NCBI RefSeq assembly: GCF_014698235.1
Contig: NZ_JACJSP010000002.1
Location: 62,001 to 126,000 of the forward strand
Reading direction: 5' to 3'
DNA from: Limnothrix sp. FACHB-406
GTDB taxonomy: Bacteria; Cyanobacteriota; Cyanobacteriia; CACIAM-69d
Length of the DNA stretch: 64,000 bases
The notes under the pieces are model-generated. The model was given only the letters and a program-made list of their open reading frames with translations. It searched no databases and was not told where the DNA came from. Shown here in pieces: positions 28,791-36,749 of this stretch. The position numbers and the translations under genes were made by a program. Position 1 is the first letter of the stretch, and each line of letters starts with the position of its first letter.

Positions 28791-29912
28791 ATGAAAATTG
28801 CTGGTGTTGCGACCCGAACCATTCGGTTTGATCCCGATCGCCCGGAAGCGGTGGCGGTGATTGACCAACGGCAATTGCCCCATCAACTGGTTTGGCAACC
28901 GCTGCCGGATTTGGAAACGGCGGCTTGGGCCATTGAGGAGATGGTGGTGCGCGGTGCGCCGCTGATTGGAGCCACGGCGGCGGTGGGGATGGCCCTGGCG
29001 GGCATGGCGGTGCGATCGACTGCGGACTTTCAGGGGGCGATCGCGGAGGCGGCCCAACGGCTACTGAAAACGCGGCCCACGGCCGTCAATCTCCATTGGG
29101 CGATCGCTCAGCAGTTGGCAGCAGTGGCCGATTGTCAGTCTGGGGCGGCCGCGTTCGATCGGCTGCGGCTGCGGGCCGCCGAAATCATCGAGGCCGATGT
29201 GCAGCAATGCGCCCAAATTGGTCACCACGGCCAACGCCTGATTGCAGACATCTATGCCCGCACCGGCCGCCCTGTGAATGTGCTGACGCACTGCAATGCG
29301 GGCTGGCTGGCCTGCGTGGACTGGGGAACCGCCACCGCTCCCATCTATCAAGCCTTTGATCAGGGAATTCCGCTCCATGTGTGGGTGGATGAAACTCGCC
29401 CACGCAACCAGGGTGCAAAGCTGACCGCTTGGGAGTTGGGCCAACATGGCGTGCCCCATACCCTGATTGCGGACAACACGGGCGGCCACCTGATGCAGCA
29501 TGGTTTGGTGGATTTGGTGATTGTGGGGAGCGATCGCACCACACGCTGTGGCGATGTGGCCAACAAAATCGGCACTTACCTGAAGGCCTTGGCCGCCAAA
29601 GATAATGATCTGCCATTCTATGTGGCGCTGCCGTCTTCCACGATCGACTGGACATTGCGGGACGGGGTGCGGGAAATTCCGATCGAACAGCGGAGCGATC
29701 GGGAAGTGAAATATATGGATGGCCGCACGGAATCGGGAGCGATCGCCTCTGTGCTGATTTGCCCAGAAGCCTCTCCGGCTGCGAACTATGGGTTTGATGT
29801 GACCCCGGCCCGGCTGGTCACGGGGTTGATTACCGAGCGCGGCCTTTGCGCGGCCTCCGAAGCGGGCTTGCTGGGTCTGTTTCCCGAACAGGGGGCCCAA
29901 AACCATGGATGA
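28791..29912 (+). CDS. mtnA: Methylthioribose-1-phosphate isomerase
   Basis: A 373-residue isomerase converting 5-methylthioribose-1-phosphate to methylthioribulose-1-phosphate in MTA salvage. It belongs to the eIF2B-like fold family. Seen are the active-site VRGAPLIGATAAVGMAL, the catalytic cysteine in LTHCNAGWLA and the aspartate in VGSDRTTR. The C-terminus PARLVTGLITERG is also conserved. The ATG at 28791 was preferred over 28776, which would add MWWWF. The stop overlaps the mtnB start by eight bases (ATGGATGA), a coupled operon. Confidence 0.95.
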   Translation: MKIAGVATRTIRFDPDRPEAVAVIDQRQLPHQLVWQPLPDLETAAWAIEEMVVRGAPLIGATAAVGMALAGMAVRSTADFQGAIAEAAQRLLKTRPTAVNLHWAIAQQLAAVADCQSGAAAFDRLRLRAAEIIEADVQQCAQIGHHGQRLIADIYARTGRPVNVLTHCNAGWLACVDWGTATAPIYQAFDQGIPLHVWVDETRPRNQGAKLTAWELGQHGVPHTLIADNTGGHLMQHGLVDLVIVGSDRTTRCGDVANKIGTYLKALAAKDNDLPFYVALPSSTIDWTLRDGVREIPIEQRSDREVKYMDGRTESGAIASVLICPEASPAANYGFDVTPARLVTGLITERGLCAASEAGLLGLFPEQGAQNHG

Positions 29913-30516
29913 GGGCGTAATTAAATTTGCCTGCGATTGGCAGCAGGCTCCCCCGATCGCCCTTGATCCGATGGCGTTGCAGGCACTGATCACCTGGCGT
30001 GATCGACTGTTTCAGTGTGGGGCGATCGGGGTGTATCCCAACGGCATTGGCTACGGCAACCTCAGCATTCGTCTGGGGATTGATCGATTTTTGATCTCCG
30101 GTACGCAGACGGGCCACCTCACCCGCACCGGCCCCGAGCATTACACCCTGGTCGATCGCTGGGAGATCGATCGCAACTGGCTTCACTGCTGGGGGCCGAT
30201 CTGCGCCTCTTCGGAATCCCTGACCCATGCGGCCATTTACCAACTGGATCCAAACATTCGGGCGATTATTCACGGTCACTGTCCCGCCCTTTGGAATCAA
30301 GAGCGCGATCGCCTGCCCACCACTCGGGCAACGGTTCCCTACGGCACACCGGCCATGGCGCGGGAAATGGCGCGGCTGTTTACCGCAAGCCCCTTACCGG
30401 AATGCCGCATTTTGGTAATGGCGGGTCATGAGGATGGGGTGTTGTCCTTTGGTCAGGATCTGGAAACGGCGGCCCAACCGTTGCTCGATCGCCTCGCGGC
30501 CCTGGGGGCGATCTGA
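29905..30516 (+). CDS. mtnB: Methylthioribulose-1-phosphate dehydratase
   Basis: A 203-residue class II aldolase/adducin-fold enzyme catalysing the step after MtnA, dehydration to 2,3-diketo-5-methylthiopentyl-1-phosphate. GNLSIR, SGTQTGHL and the zinc-ligand pair in IIHGHCPALW are visible; a third histidine lies in MAGHEDGV. Position directly overlapping mtnA supports the assignment over other class II aldolases. Genes for later steps (mtnC, mtnD or mtnW/X) are not in this window, so the fate of the product is unresolved here. Confidence 0.9.
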   Translation: MDEGVIKFACDWQQAPPIALDPMALQALITWRDRLFQCGAIGVYPNGIGYGNLSIRLGIDRFLISGTQTGHLTRTGPEHYTLVDRWEIDRNWLHCWGPICASSESLTHAAIYQLDPNIRAIIHGHCPALWNQERDRLPTTRATVPYGTPAMAREMARLFTASPLPECRILVMAGHEDGVLSFGQDLETAAQPLLDRLAALGAI

Positions 30517-30555
30517 ACAAAGCCGATCGGGCTGCGGCCCCAGCTCTCGATCCGG

Positions 30556-30607
30556 GTTAATCAACGGCGTTAATCAACAGCGTTAATCAACAGCGTTAAT
30601 CAACAGC
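30556..30607. repeat. 13-bp tandem repeat, four copies
   Basis: GTTAATCAAC(G/A)GC repeated without gaps at 30556, 30569, 30582 and 30595; only the first copy has G at the variable site. It lies between the convergent ends of mtnB and the M23 peptidase gene, stopping one base before the latter's stop codon. Confidence 0.9.
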
Positions 30608-30608
30608 T

Positions 30609-31964
30609 CTATCGCAGGTAGGGGACTGGATCCACCGGGTCGCCATTTTCCCGCACTTCAAAATGCAAGTGGGGCCCCGTGGACAGCCCCGTGGAACCAA
30701 CGGCGGCGATCGCCTCGCCCTTCTGCACCGTTTGCCCAACCCGCACATATAGTTCGCTGTTGTGACCATAGAGGGTGGATAGGCCATCGCCCCGATCGAT
30801 CACCACCGTGTTGCCATAGCCCCCAAACGAGCCGGCCACCACCACGGTTCCGCCATGGGCCGATCGCACCGTGGTTCCATGGGCTGCCCCAAAATCAATC
30901 CCATTGTGCTGTCGGCCGTAGCCCAAAATGGGATGCACCCGCCAGCCAAACCCACTGGTGATCAGTGCGTCCACGGGCGTGGCCAAAATGCCGCCCGGTA
31001 ACTTCAAAATTTTGGGTTCACCGGCATTCAGACTCCCAAACTGGCCCGGCACTCGAAAGGCGGCCATGCGATTTAAACGGGCGATCGCCTCGGCCTGTTG
31101 CTGTTCGGTAATGCGCTGCTGAATCAAGCGCGTGAGGTTGGCCGAGTCCCGATCGAGCTGGGCCTGTTCCGTTTGCAAACGGGCTTGGTCGGCCCGCAAG
31201 GCGGCCGCCCGGGCCTGCTCCGCTTGGGTGCGGCGGCGCAATTCCAACTCCTCCAGGCTCAGATCTTGGCTGAGGCTGGCTAATTCCCGGCGGCGTTCTT
31301 GCCACTGACTGCGCTGCAAACTGAGCTGATCCGCCGCCCGATCGAGTTCCTTCAGTTGTCGGCGATCGGCTCCATAGACCGCTTGCAGCCGGTGTTGATG
31401 ATCAAAAAACTGCTCGATCGACTTGCTTTGCAACAGCGCTGCCAATCCCCACTGAGGCGATTGTTGTTGCAAAAACCGCAGCCGCGCCACGATCGCCAAC
31501 CGCTTGCGCTGGTAGTTCTGTTCCGCAAGGGCTAAATCGCGCTCCAAAATCGCCAACTGATCCACCGCCCCGTCCAAACGGCTTTGGGTGCGATCCGACT
31601 TCGCCTCGGTGCGATCGAGCGACTGCTCCAGGGTTTTCATCTGTTCCTGGGTCGCCTGTTGCTGTTGCTGGACGGTTTGCCGCTGTTCCTTGACGGTTTG
31701 CCGTTGCTGCTCCAATTGCTGTTGCTGTTGGCGCAACTCCGGCAACGACTGCGATCGGGCTAGGTCAATTGACCCCAACAGCCAACCCAATCCCAACAGG
31801 CATCCCAACAACCAACTCAACCCGATCGCCACCCACCGAGGGCGCGATCGAGTGAACCATTGGATTATCCATCCCATTAACCGTTGGGTGGGCGATCGAA
31901 ATGGATTGCCCAACAACGGCGCTGCATGAGTTGATCGGGGGGCGCGCTCAGGGGCGATCGCCAT
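30609..31964 (-). CDS. Murein hydrolase activator-like M23 peptidase with coiled coil
   Basis: A 451-residue envelope protein. Residues about 44-70 are a hydrophobic signal/anchor (WVAIGLSWLLGCLLGLGWLLG). About 75-290 is a long glutamine-rich coiled coil (QQQQLEQQRQTVKEQRQTV). The C-terminal LytM/M23 domain has HNGIDFG and the HxH of GPHLHFEVREN (His432, His434), so the zinc site appears intact. Architecture is EnvC/NlpD-like, which activates or performs peptidoglycan cleavage during cell division. The first ATG at 31964 lies just inside the end of the next small gene upstream; a later in-frame start could precede the signal. Confidence 0.9.
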   Translation of the reverse strand: MAIAPERAPRSTHAAPLLGNPFRSPTQRLMGWIIQWFTRSRPRWVAIGLSWLLGCLLGLGWLLGSIDLARSQSLPELRQQQQQLEQQRQTVKEQRQTVQQQQQATQEQMKTLEQSLDRTEAKSDRTQSRLDGAVDQLAILERDLALAEQNYQRKRLAIVARLRFLQQQSPQWGLAALLQSKSIEQFFDHQHRLQAVYGADRRQLKELDRAADQLSLQRSQWQERRRELASLSQDLSLEELELRRRTQAEQARAAALRADQARLQTEQAQLDRDSANLTRLIQQRITEQQQAEAIARLNRMAAFRVPGQFGSLNAGEPKILKLPGGILATPVDALITSGFGWRVHPILGYGRQHNGIDFGAAHGTTVRSAHGGTVVVAGSFGGYGNTVVIDRGDGLSTLYGHNSELYVRVGQTVQKGEAIAAVGSTGLSTGPHLHFEVRENGDPVDPVPYLR

Positions 31965-32154
31965 AACGGAGCCATCCTCGCCAAACCGAATGGAAAATTC
32001 GATTCAACGCCTGTTGCTCATGCTCCGTCAAGTCACTGTCCACCAGCGCCTCATGGAGCCGCTCGCATTGATCCTCTGTAATGACCCCTGAAGTCATCGC
32101 ATCTGCGTAAATTTCCATCAGGGTTGCATCCGATAAATTCACAGCATTAGCCAT
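31948..32154 (-). CDS. Small conserved cyanobacterial protein of unknown function
   Basis: A 68-residue acidic, helical protein starting MANAVNLSDATLMEIYADAM. It contains YADAMTSGVITEDQCERLHEAL and ends with an IFHSVWRGWLRYGDRP motif rich in Trp. It resembles small proteins widespread in cyanobacteria that have no known role. The ATG at 32152-32154 is followed by codon use like that of the neighbours; an extension to 32247 is unsupported. It overlaps the 5' end of the M23 gene by about 17 bp, suggesting co-expression. Confidence 0.65.
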   Translation of the reverse strand: MANAVNLSDATLMEIYADAMTSGVITEDQCERLHEALVDSDLTEHEQQALNRIFHSVWRGWLRYGDRP

Positions 32155-32884
32155 GGTCTTTATGACTTTTTTTAAGAAAATTAACCATCCCAAATGCCCC
32201 ATACACAACGATGGCTCAACCCCAAACTCGACATCTGCACAACCCAAAACCCATGGATTTCATCATGAACAAACCCATGATCTGGACTAGGAGTCACAGT
32301 GCTGCATCTGAGGCTGATCCTCAAGGGGCGATCGGTGCGGGAGCGCGGGGATCAAATCATAACCATTCGCTCAAGGATCTGAGGAACAGCCTTTGAAACC
32401 AGGCTCCTGATGCAACCGAGGCAAACGGTCATTAACCGTACCACCCGCCCTGATTACTGCAAAATTCAGCGAAGTTCAGGACTGATCTCGGGGATCAAGG
32501 AACTGTGGGCTTTTGAGGATACTCTAAATATCGCGATTAAAATGACCGATCCCACAGCGCGATCGGGAAATCTTAATAACTATTGAAAAAGCAGTTTTGG
32601 AGGTCAAAAAAATTACCCAGCTTCATCACCAGAAAATTAGTGCTCAACCAAGGTTTACTGAGTCCCTTTCACTGGTTAAAAAAAATACGCAACTGACAAC
32701 GCTAGGCTCAGGAGAACGTAAACAACTGTGTTAATTCATACCTGGTCTTCCGTAAGCAAAATGGGAGCAAACCATCGTGGCGGCCACTTGGCTTGCTCCC
32801 ATCTGCCGTGATTTTCAGTGGTGCGCTCGCTCTGGGGTCGCTAACCGTCCCCGAGCGATGGAACTGCTCAGCGTCGTCCGCTAC
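32155..32884. other. Intergenic region with a wecB terminator
   Basis: A 730-bp spacer, AT-richer in the middle (32520-32740). No convincing coding frame is seen. The left end is the promoter of the small minus-strand gene (a run of T at about 32168). Two hairpins lie near the right end: CGCTC(T)GGGG...CCCCGAGCG at 32828-32857 and the terminator at 32759-32802. Confidence 0.5.
32759..32802 (-). terminator. Intrinsic terminator of wecB
   Basis: Reading the minus strand, ATGGGAGCAAGCC pairs with GGTTTGCTCCCAT, enclosing a small GTGG/CCAC inner hairpin, and is followed by TTTTGCTT. The 10-bp outer arms (32761-32770, 32793-32802) match perfectly. It lies about 85 bp beyond the wecB stop. Confidence 0.7.
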
Positions 32885-34024
32885 CTAACTCGATCGTTGC
32901 GCCAACCAGGCGGCCACCGCTTGGACAATTCGTGCCGCCGCCTGACCGTCCCCAAAGGGATTAGCCGCGTGGGCCATGGCCTCGTAGGCAGCCCGATCGC
33001 TCAGTAAAAGGCTCGCTTCTCGCACAATGTCCGCCGTGGCCGTGCCGATCAGTTTGGCCGTGCCCGCCGCGATCGCCTCGGGCCGTTCCGTCGTGTCGCG
33101 CAACACCAGCACCGGCTTGCCCAAACTCGGGGCTTCCTCTTGCAACCCGCCGGAGTCCGTGAGGATCAGGGTCGATCGCTGCATGGCCCCAATCAGCGCC
33201 GAATAGTCCAGCGGTTCGGTCAAAAACACGCGATCGCGGGGCCCCAGCTTGCCGATCAGCGGTTCGCGCACGGTCGGGTTGCGGTGCAGCGGTAACACCA
33301 ACGACAAATCCGGGAAGCGATCGAGCAGCCCCAGGAACCCATCGGCAATCTCAGTCAACGGATCACCCCAATTTTCCCGGCGATGCACCGTCGCCAAAAT
33401 TACCGGCCCCGCCGACCAATCGAGCGATCGCTCGGCCGTCGCGGTTCCAGCCAACGGGGCGATCGGGCAAGGCGGATTTTTCGCCGCCACCGCCAACAGC
33501 GCATCAATCACCGTGTTGCCCGTTTGGTGAATTTCGCCCATCACCCCCGACTTTTGCAAATTCGCCACCGCCAAATCCGTCGGCGCAAAGTGCAACTGCG
33601 TCACCTGGGAAATCAGCCGCCGATTCGCCTCCTCAGGAAACGGACTGTAGAGATTGTCCGTCCGCAAACCCGCCTCCACATGCCCCACGGGAATTTGCTG
33701 ATAAAACGCCGCCAGGGCCGCCGCAAAGGCCGTCGTCGTGTCGCCCTGCACCAACACCAAGTGGGGCTGAATTTCCGCGAACAGCTCCCCCAACCCGGTC
33801 AAGCTGCGACAGGTAATATCCGTCAGGGTCTGGCCGGGCTGCATAATCGCCAAGTCGCGATCGCCCTGCAACTCAAACAGCCGCATCACCTGCTCGACCA
33901 TTTCCTTGTGTTGGCCCGTCAGCAGAATTTGGGTCTCGAAGCGATCGTCCTGCAAAAACGCCCGCGCCACCGGAGCCATCTTGATCGCTTCCGGTCGAGT
34001 CCCGATCGTCACACAAATCCGCAT
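32885..34024 (-). CDS. wecB: UDP-N-acetylglucosamine 2-epimerase (non-hydrolysing)
   Basis: A 379-residue enzyme interconverting UDP-GlcNAc and UDP-ManNAc for surface polysaccharide synthesis. The N-terminus MRICVTIGTRPEAIKMAPV, the segment VQGDTTTAFAAALAAFYQ, VGHVEAGLRT, TVHRRENWGDPL and the SGGLQEEAPSLGKPVLVLRD motif are all characteristic. An upstream in-frame ATG at 34036 adds only MADR. It stands alone, with no other polysaccharide genes adjacent, so the product's destination is unclear. Confidence 0.95.
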   Translation of the reverse strand: MRICVTIGTRPEAIKMAPVARAFLQDDRFETQILLTGQHKEMVEQVMRLFELQGDRDLAIMQPGQTLTDITCRSLTGLGELFAEIQPHLVLVQGDTTTAFAAALAAFYQQIPVGHVEAGLRTDNLYSPFPEEANRRLISQVTQLHFAPTDLAVANLQKSGVMGEIHQTGNTVIDALLAVAAKNPPCPIAPLAGTATAERSLDWSAGPVILATVHRRENWGDPLTEIADGFLGLLDRFPDLSLVLPLHRNPTVREPLIGKLGPRDRVFLTEPLDYSALIGAMQRSTLILTDSGGLQEEAPSLGKPVLVLRDTTERPEAIAAGTAKLIGTATADIVREASLLLSDRAAYEAMAHAANPFGDGQAAARIVQAVAAWLAQRSS

Positions 34025-34109
34025 CCGGTCAGCCACAGCGCCAATCCATCCTGTGAATCAATTGGTTGAATCAATTTTGGGGTGCAAGCCCGCCCTACAG
34101 ATTACCGGC

Positions 34110-34787
34110 TCATAAGTCGTAGAGTGTCTTTAGCCAGTCCACAAAGGCATGAACTTGGGGATGATCAAAATTAAAAACAGCCCGCTCTCCAGTTTTGAGC
34201 CATGCACCGGGTTTATGATGCCAAGCCAACCATGTGTAGATGTGTGCTTTATCTAGGTGCTTATCGTCGAATGTTGCACCTAATGGTTTTGCCTGACTAA
34301 CAGAGTTTTGTAGATGAGTCCATAAATCTTCGCGATCATTAGGAATGAGCTGAGATAGCAAAGTTTCCAGCATTCCAGGCGATCGGTTGTCTGGCATCAT
34401 CCAGATACCAAATTTTTGATCATCGCTAACTGAGCAAATAAATCCATTTTCAGGAATTTGGTTAGGGAATGAAATAGAACGCAATTGCTCAACAGATTGG
34501 CAAGTTTGACAAATTTCTTGCCACTGATCTGAAGCACTACTATCAGCATCAATTACAATTCCCAAAGCAGGCACATTAGGATCAGCTAGCTGGTTAAATA
34601 TTTTGTCTGGCGTTATATTTTTAATTCCTTGAAGATCTTGAATATCAATTTGTGGCTGTGATGATCCTGATCGTTTTCTAGTGATTTTCCAGTGCGGTAA
34701 GTAAATATTGAGAATTTCCTTGATAATTGTTTTATCGCTACTGCCTTCAACGAACAGAACTCGCGATCGATGACTCGTTGAACTCAT
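34110..34787 (-). CDS. DUF3226-like TOPRIM protein paired with an AAA ATPase
   Basis: A 225-residue protein with a TOPRIM-like core: VLFVEGSSDK supplies the glutamate (E14) and IVIDADSS the DxD pair (D80, D82). The C-terminal part has WMMPDNRSPGMLE and the KAHIYTWLAWHHKPG segment seen in DUF3226 proteins. It begins two bases after the stop of the ATPase gene, so the two form an operon. In OLD-family nucleases and in AriB of PARIS, a TOPRIM domain is the effector controlled by an ABC-type ATPase, and I infer a similar effector role. Codon use is AT-rich relative to flanking genes, suggesting transfer. No named system is assigned. Confidence 0.78.
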   Translation of the reverse strand: MSSTSHRSRVLFVEGSSDKTIIKEILNIYLPHWKITRKRSGSSQPQIDIQDLQGIKNITPDKIFNQLADPNVPALGIVIDADSSASDQWQEICQTCQSVEQLRSISFPNQIPENGFICSVSDDQKFGIWMMPDNRSPGMLETLLSQLIPNDREDLWTHLQNSVSQAKPLGATFDDKHLDKAHIYTWLAWHHKPGAWLKTGERAVFNFDHPQVHAFVDWLKTLYDL

Positions 34788-34789
34788 CT

Positions 34790-35908
34790 TTATCGAACCT
34801 CAACCTTATCTTCAGCAGCGATGACAATTTTATCTGTGTCGTAGCTGGTGCTATGATCGCGCTTCGCATCAATTCGATGAATCATGATTTCATCATCGTA
34901 AATTTCTTCAGCTTCGATCAGTTCTCCCAGAGCTTCCCAGCAATCGCGGCTATGGGTTGTTGCAAAAACTTGGATATCTAGCTTTTTGGCACTTTTCCAG
35001 ATAAATTTCCAGAGATCAACCATGACACTGTAGTGAAAGCCAGTGTCAATTTCATCAATTAATAGAACTTGCCCTTTTGCATTAACCATCGTTAACGCAA
35101 TGCCAAGTAGTCGCCAAATTCCGTCTCCCATACTTCCCATAGGATTTCTGTTGTTTTCATCACGAAACTGAATTAGAAATCCTTGCCTAGAACTCAGATT
35201 AACTCTTTCAAATTTACCGTGATCAGGTGCGATTCTTCTGATTCTTGGCTCAATAATCTGAATTGCCTCTATAACCAGATCTTCTTCTGGTGTTAGAACA
35301 ATTTCATCAAAAAGTTTTGCAACTTTTTCAGAATTCAAATCAGTTGATACTAAAAATTCAAGATCCTGATCATATGGAGAAGAATCTTGAGAATAGAGAG
35401 ATCGATCAAAAGGAATTTTGAAGTCTGGAGATATATCAACTGAATATGACAGCGAACCGAAGTTTTGATCTTGTTTTTCTAGAAGAAGTTTTGGCCAAGT
35501 TTCTTTGCGAATGTCGGAAAGACTATGAAGTTTTAAGCCTCCCTTTTGACTTGTATCAATTTGAATAGAAATGCTTTCTTTCGTTCCTTCTTGGTGTAAA
35601 CCCAAAATTCTTACAACTTCTCCATTATTCACATTTCGATTATTGAATAGATGAGTGATCTCTGCAATGTATTCTCTAGAATTTACATATTCTCCAGAGT
35701 TACCAAGAGGAGAAACTTCGCCACGATTGATGTGTAAGTTAACGATGGACTGGGCGGGATGCTCCTGGGTCATGAGCAAGTAAATGGCTTCTAGGATTGA
35801 GGTTTTGCCGCTGTTGTTTTTGCCGGTGAGCAGGTTGATGCGGCCCAGTTTCGGGATGGTGAAGTGGGAAAACTGGCGGAAGTTTTCGATTTCGAGACTT
35901 TGGAGCAT
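34790..35908 (-). CDS. OLD/AriA-like AAA ATPase
   Basis: A 372-residue ABC/SMC-type ATPase. LEIENFRQFSHF is followed by Walker A GKNNSGKT (29-36), a signature-like GSMGDGIWRLLGIAL, Walker B VLLIDEIDTG and an H-loop in TTHSRDCW. The insert between Walker A and the signature is only about 200 residues, too short for an SMC coiled coil. Its partner TOPRIM gene is encoded separately, as in two-gene immune modules. The start at 35908 (MLQSLEIENF) was chosen by family resemblance. The first 55 codons are GC-rich like the host, the rest AT-rich, a sharp internal composition break near 35740. Confidence 0.85.
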   Translation of the reverse strand: MLQSLEIENFRQFSHFTIPKLGRINLLTGKNNSGKTSILEAIYLLMTQEHPAQSIVNLHINRGEVSPLGNSGEYVNSREYIAEITHLFNNRNVNNGEVVRILGLHQEGTKESISIQIDTSQKGGLKLHSLSDIRKETWPKLLLEKQDQNFGSLSYSVDISPDFKIPFDRSLYSQDSSPYDQDLEFLVSTDLNSEKVAKLFDEIVLTPEEDLVIEAIQIIEPRIRRIAPDHGKFERVNLSSRQGFLIQFRDENNRNPMGSMGDGIWRLLGIALTMVNAKGQVLLIDEIDTGFHYSVMVDLWKFIWKSAKKLDIQVFATTHSRDCWEALGELIEAEEIYDDEIMIHRIDAKRDHSTSYDTDKIVIAAEDKVEVR

Positions 35909-35980
35909 GGTGGGGATCTCCGGAGGGACAGAGAAGGGGCGATCGCCCTGGTGGGCCAAGGTGGATTAGTTCAAAACTAA

Positions 35981-36025
35981 CGCGAAAAACCCTGATCCAG
36001 TGCTGGCAGGATCGGGGTTCTCGCG
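35981..36025 (-). terminator. Hairpin terminator after dps
   Basis: On the minus strand CGCGAgAACCCcGATCC pairs with GGATCaGGGTTttTCGCG over a 10-nt loop (36009-36025 with 35981-35998), followed by TTAGTTTTG. It separates dps from the ATPase-TOPRIM module and should end dps transcription. Confidence 0.65.
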
Positions 36026-36073
36026 TGATGGTCGAGCGCCCTCAGCGCGATCGGGAGGGGCGAAAGGCTGAAC

Positions 36074-36556
36074 CTATTGCAACAAACTCCGCAACATCCA
36101 AGCGTTCTTTTCGTGAATTTGCAAGCGCTGGGTCAACAGATCGGCCGTGGGTTCATCGTTCGCCGCATCGGCCAGGGGGAACACCGCCCGTGCCGTGCGC
36201 ACGACGGCCTCTTGGCCTTCCACCAACTGGGCAATCATCACCTCGGCGCTGGGAACGCCCTCAGCCTCGGGAATGGAGGTTAGCTTGGCATATTCGCTGT
36301 AGCTGCCGGGAGCCGGGAAGCCGAGCGATCGAATCCGTTCCGCAATCAAATCCACCGCGAGAGCCAGTTCGGTGTACTGCGCCTCGAACATCAGGTGCAG
36401 CGTGTTGAACATGGGGCCCGTGACATTCCAGTGGAAGTTGTGGGTTTTCAGATAAAGGGTGTAGGTGTCGGCCAGGACGCGGGAGAGGCCGGCGGCGATG
36501 TTGGCGCGATCGGCTTCGGGAATGCCGATATTAATGATGGGAGCAGAAACAGCCAT
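36074..36556 (-). CDS. dps: Dps-family DNA-binding/ferritin-like protein
   Basis: A 160-residue miniferritin that oxidises Fe2+ with H2O2 and stores iron in a dodecamer, protecting DNA. The inter-subunit ferroxidase ligands sit in [12 protein letters not shown] (His pair) and the following FEAQYTEL...AVDLIAER (Asp/Glu). The C-terminal half ([17 protein letters not shown]) completes the four-helix bundle. The N-terminus is short, lacking a Lys-rich DNA-binding tail. The ATG at 36556 is unambiguous. Confidence 0.93.
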   Translation of the reverse strand: MAVSAPIINIGIPEADRANIAAGLSRVLADTYTLYLKTHNFHWNVTGPMFNTLHLMFEAQYTELALAVDLIAERIRSLGFPAPGSYSEYAKLTSIPEAEGVPSAEVMIAQLVEGQEAVVRTARAVFPLADAANDEPTADLLTQRLQIHEKNAWMLRSLLQ

Positions 36557-36749
36557 GGTGAATTACCCAACTTGATGAAACGACTTTAAGACAGGGGCTG
36601 GGGAAACGGAGGGGCGCGATCGGGTTGTCTTTATCATAGTCATATTGATTTCGAGTTGCAATACGTCAAATTATCCTGACTGCAGGGGGTGGGTACAGCC
36701 TGCTGATCCCTTGACCTGTGGCAAATGGAGATCAGTAAAATCACTTAGT

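Noticed and set aside
30556-30607. CRISPR-like array
   Set aside because: The 13-bp units are directly contiguous, with no spacers and no cas genes in the window.
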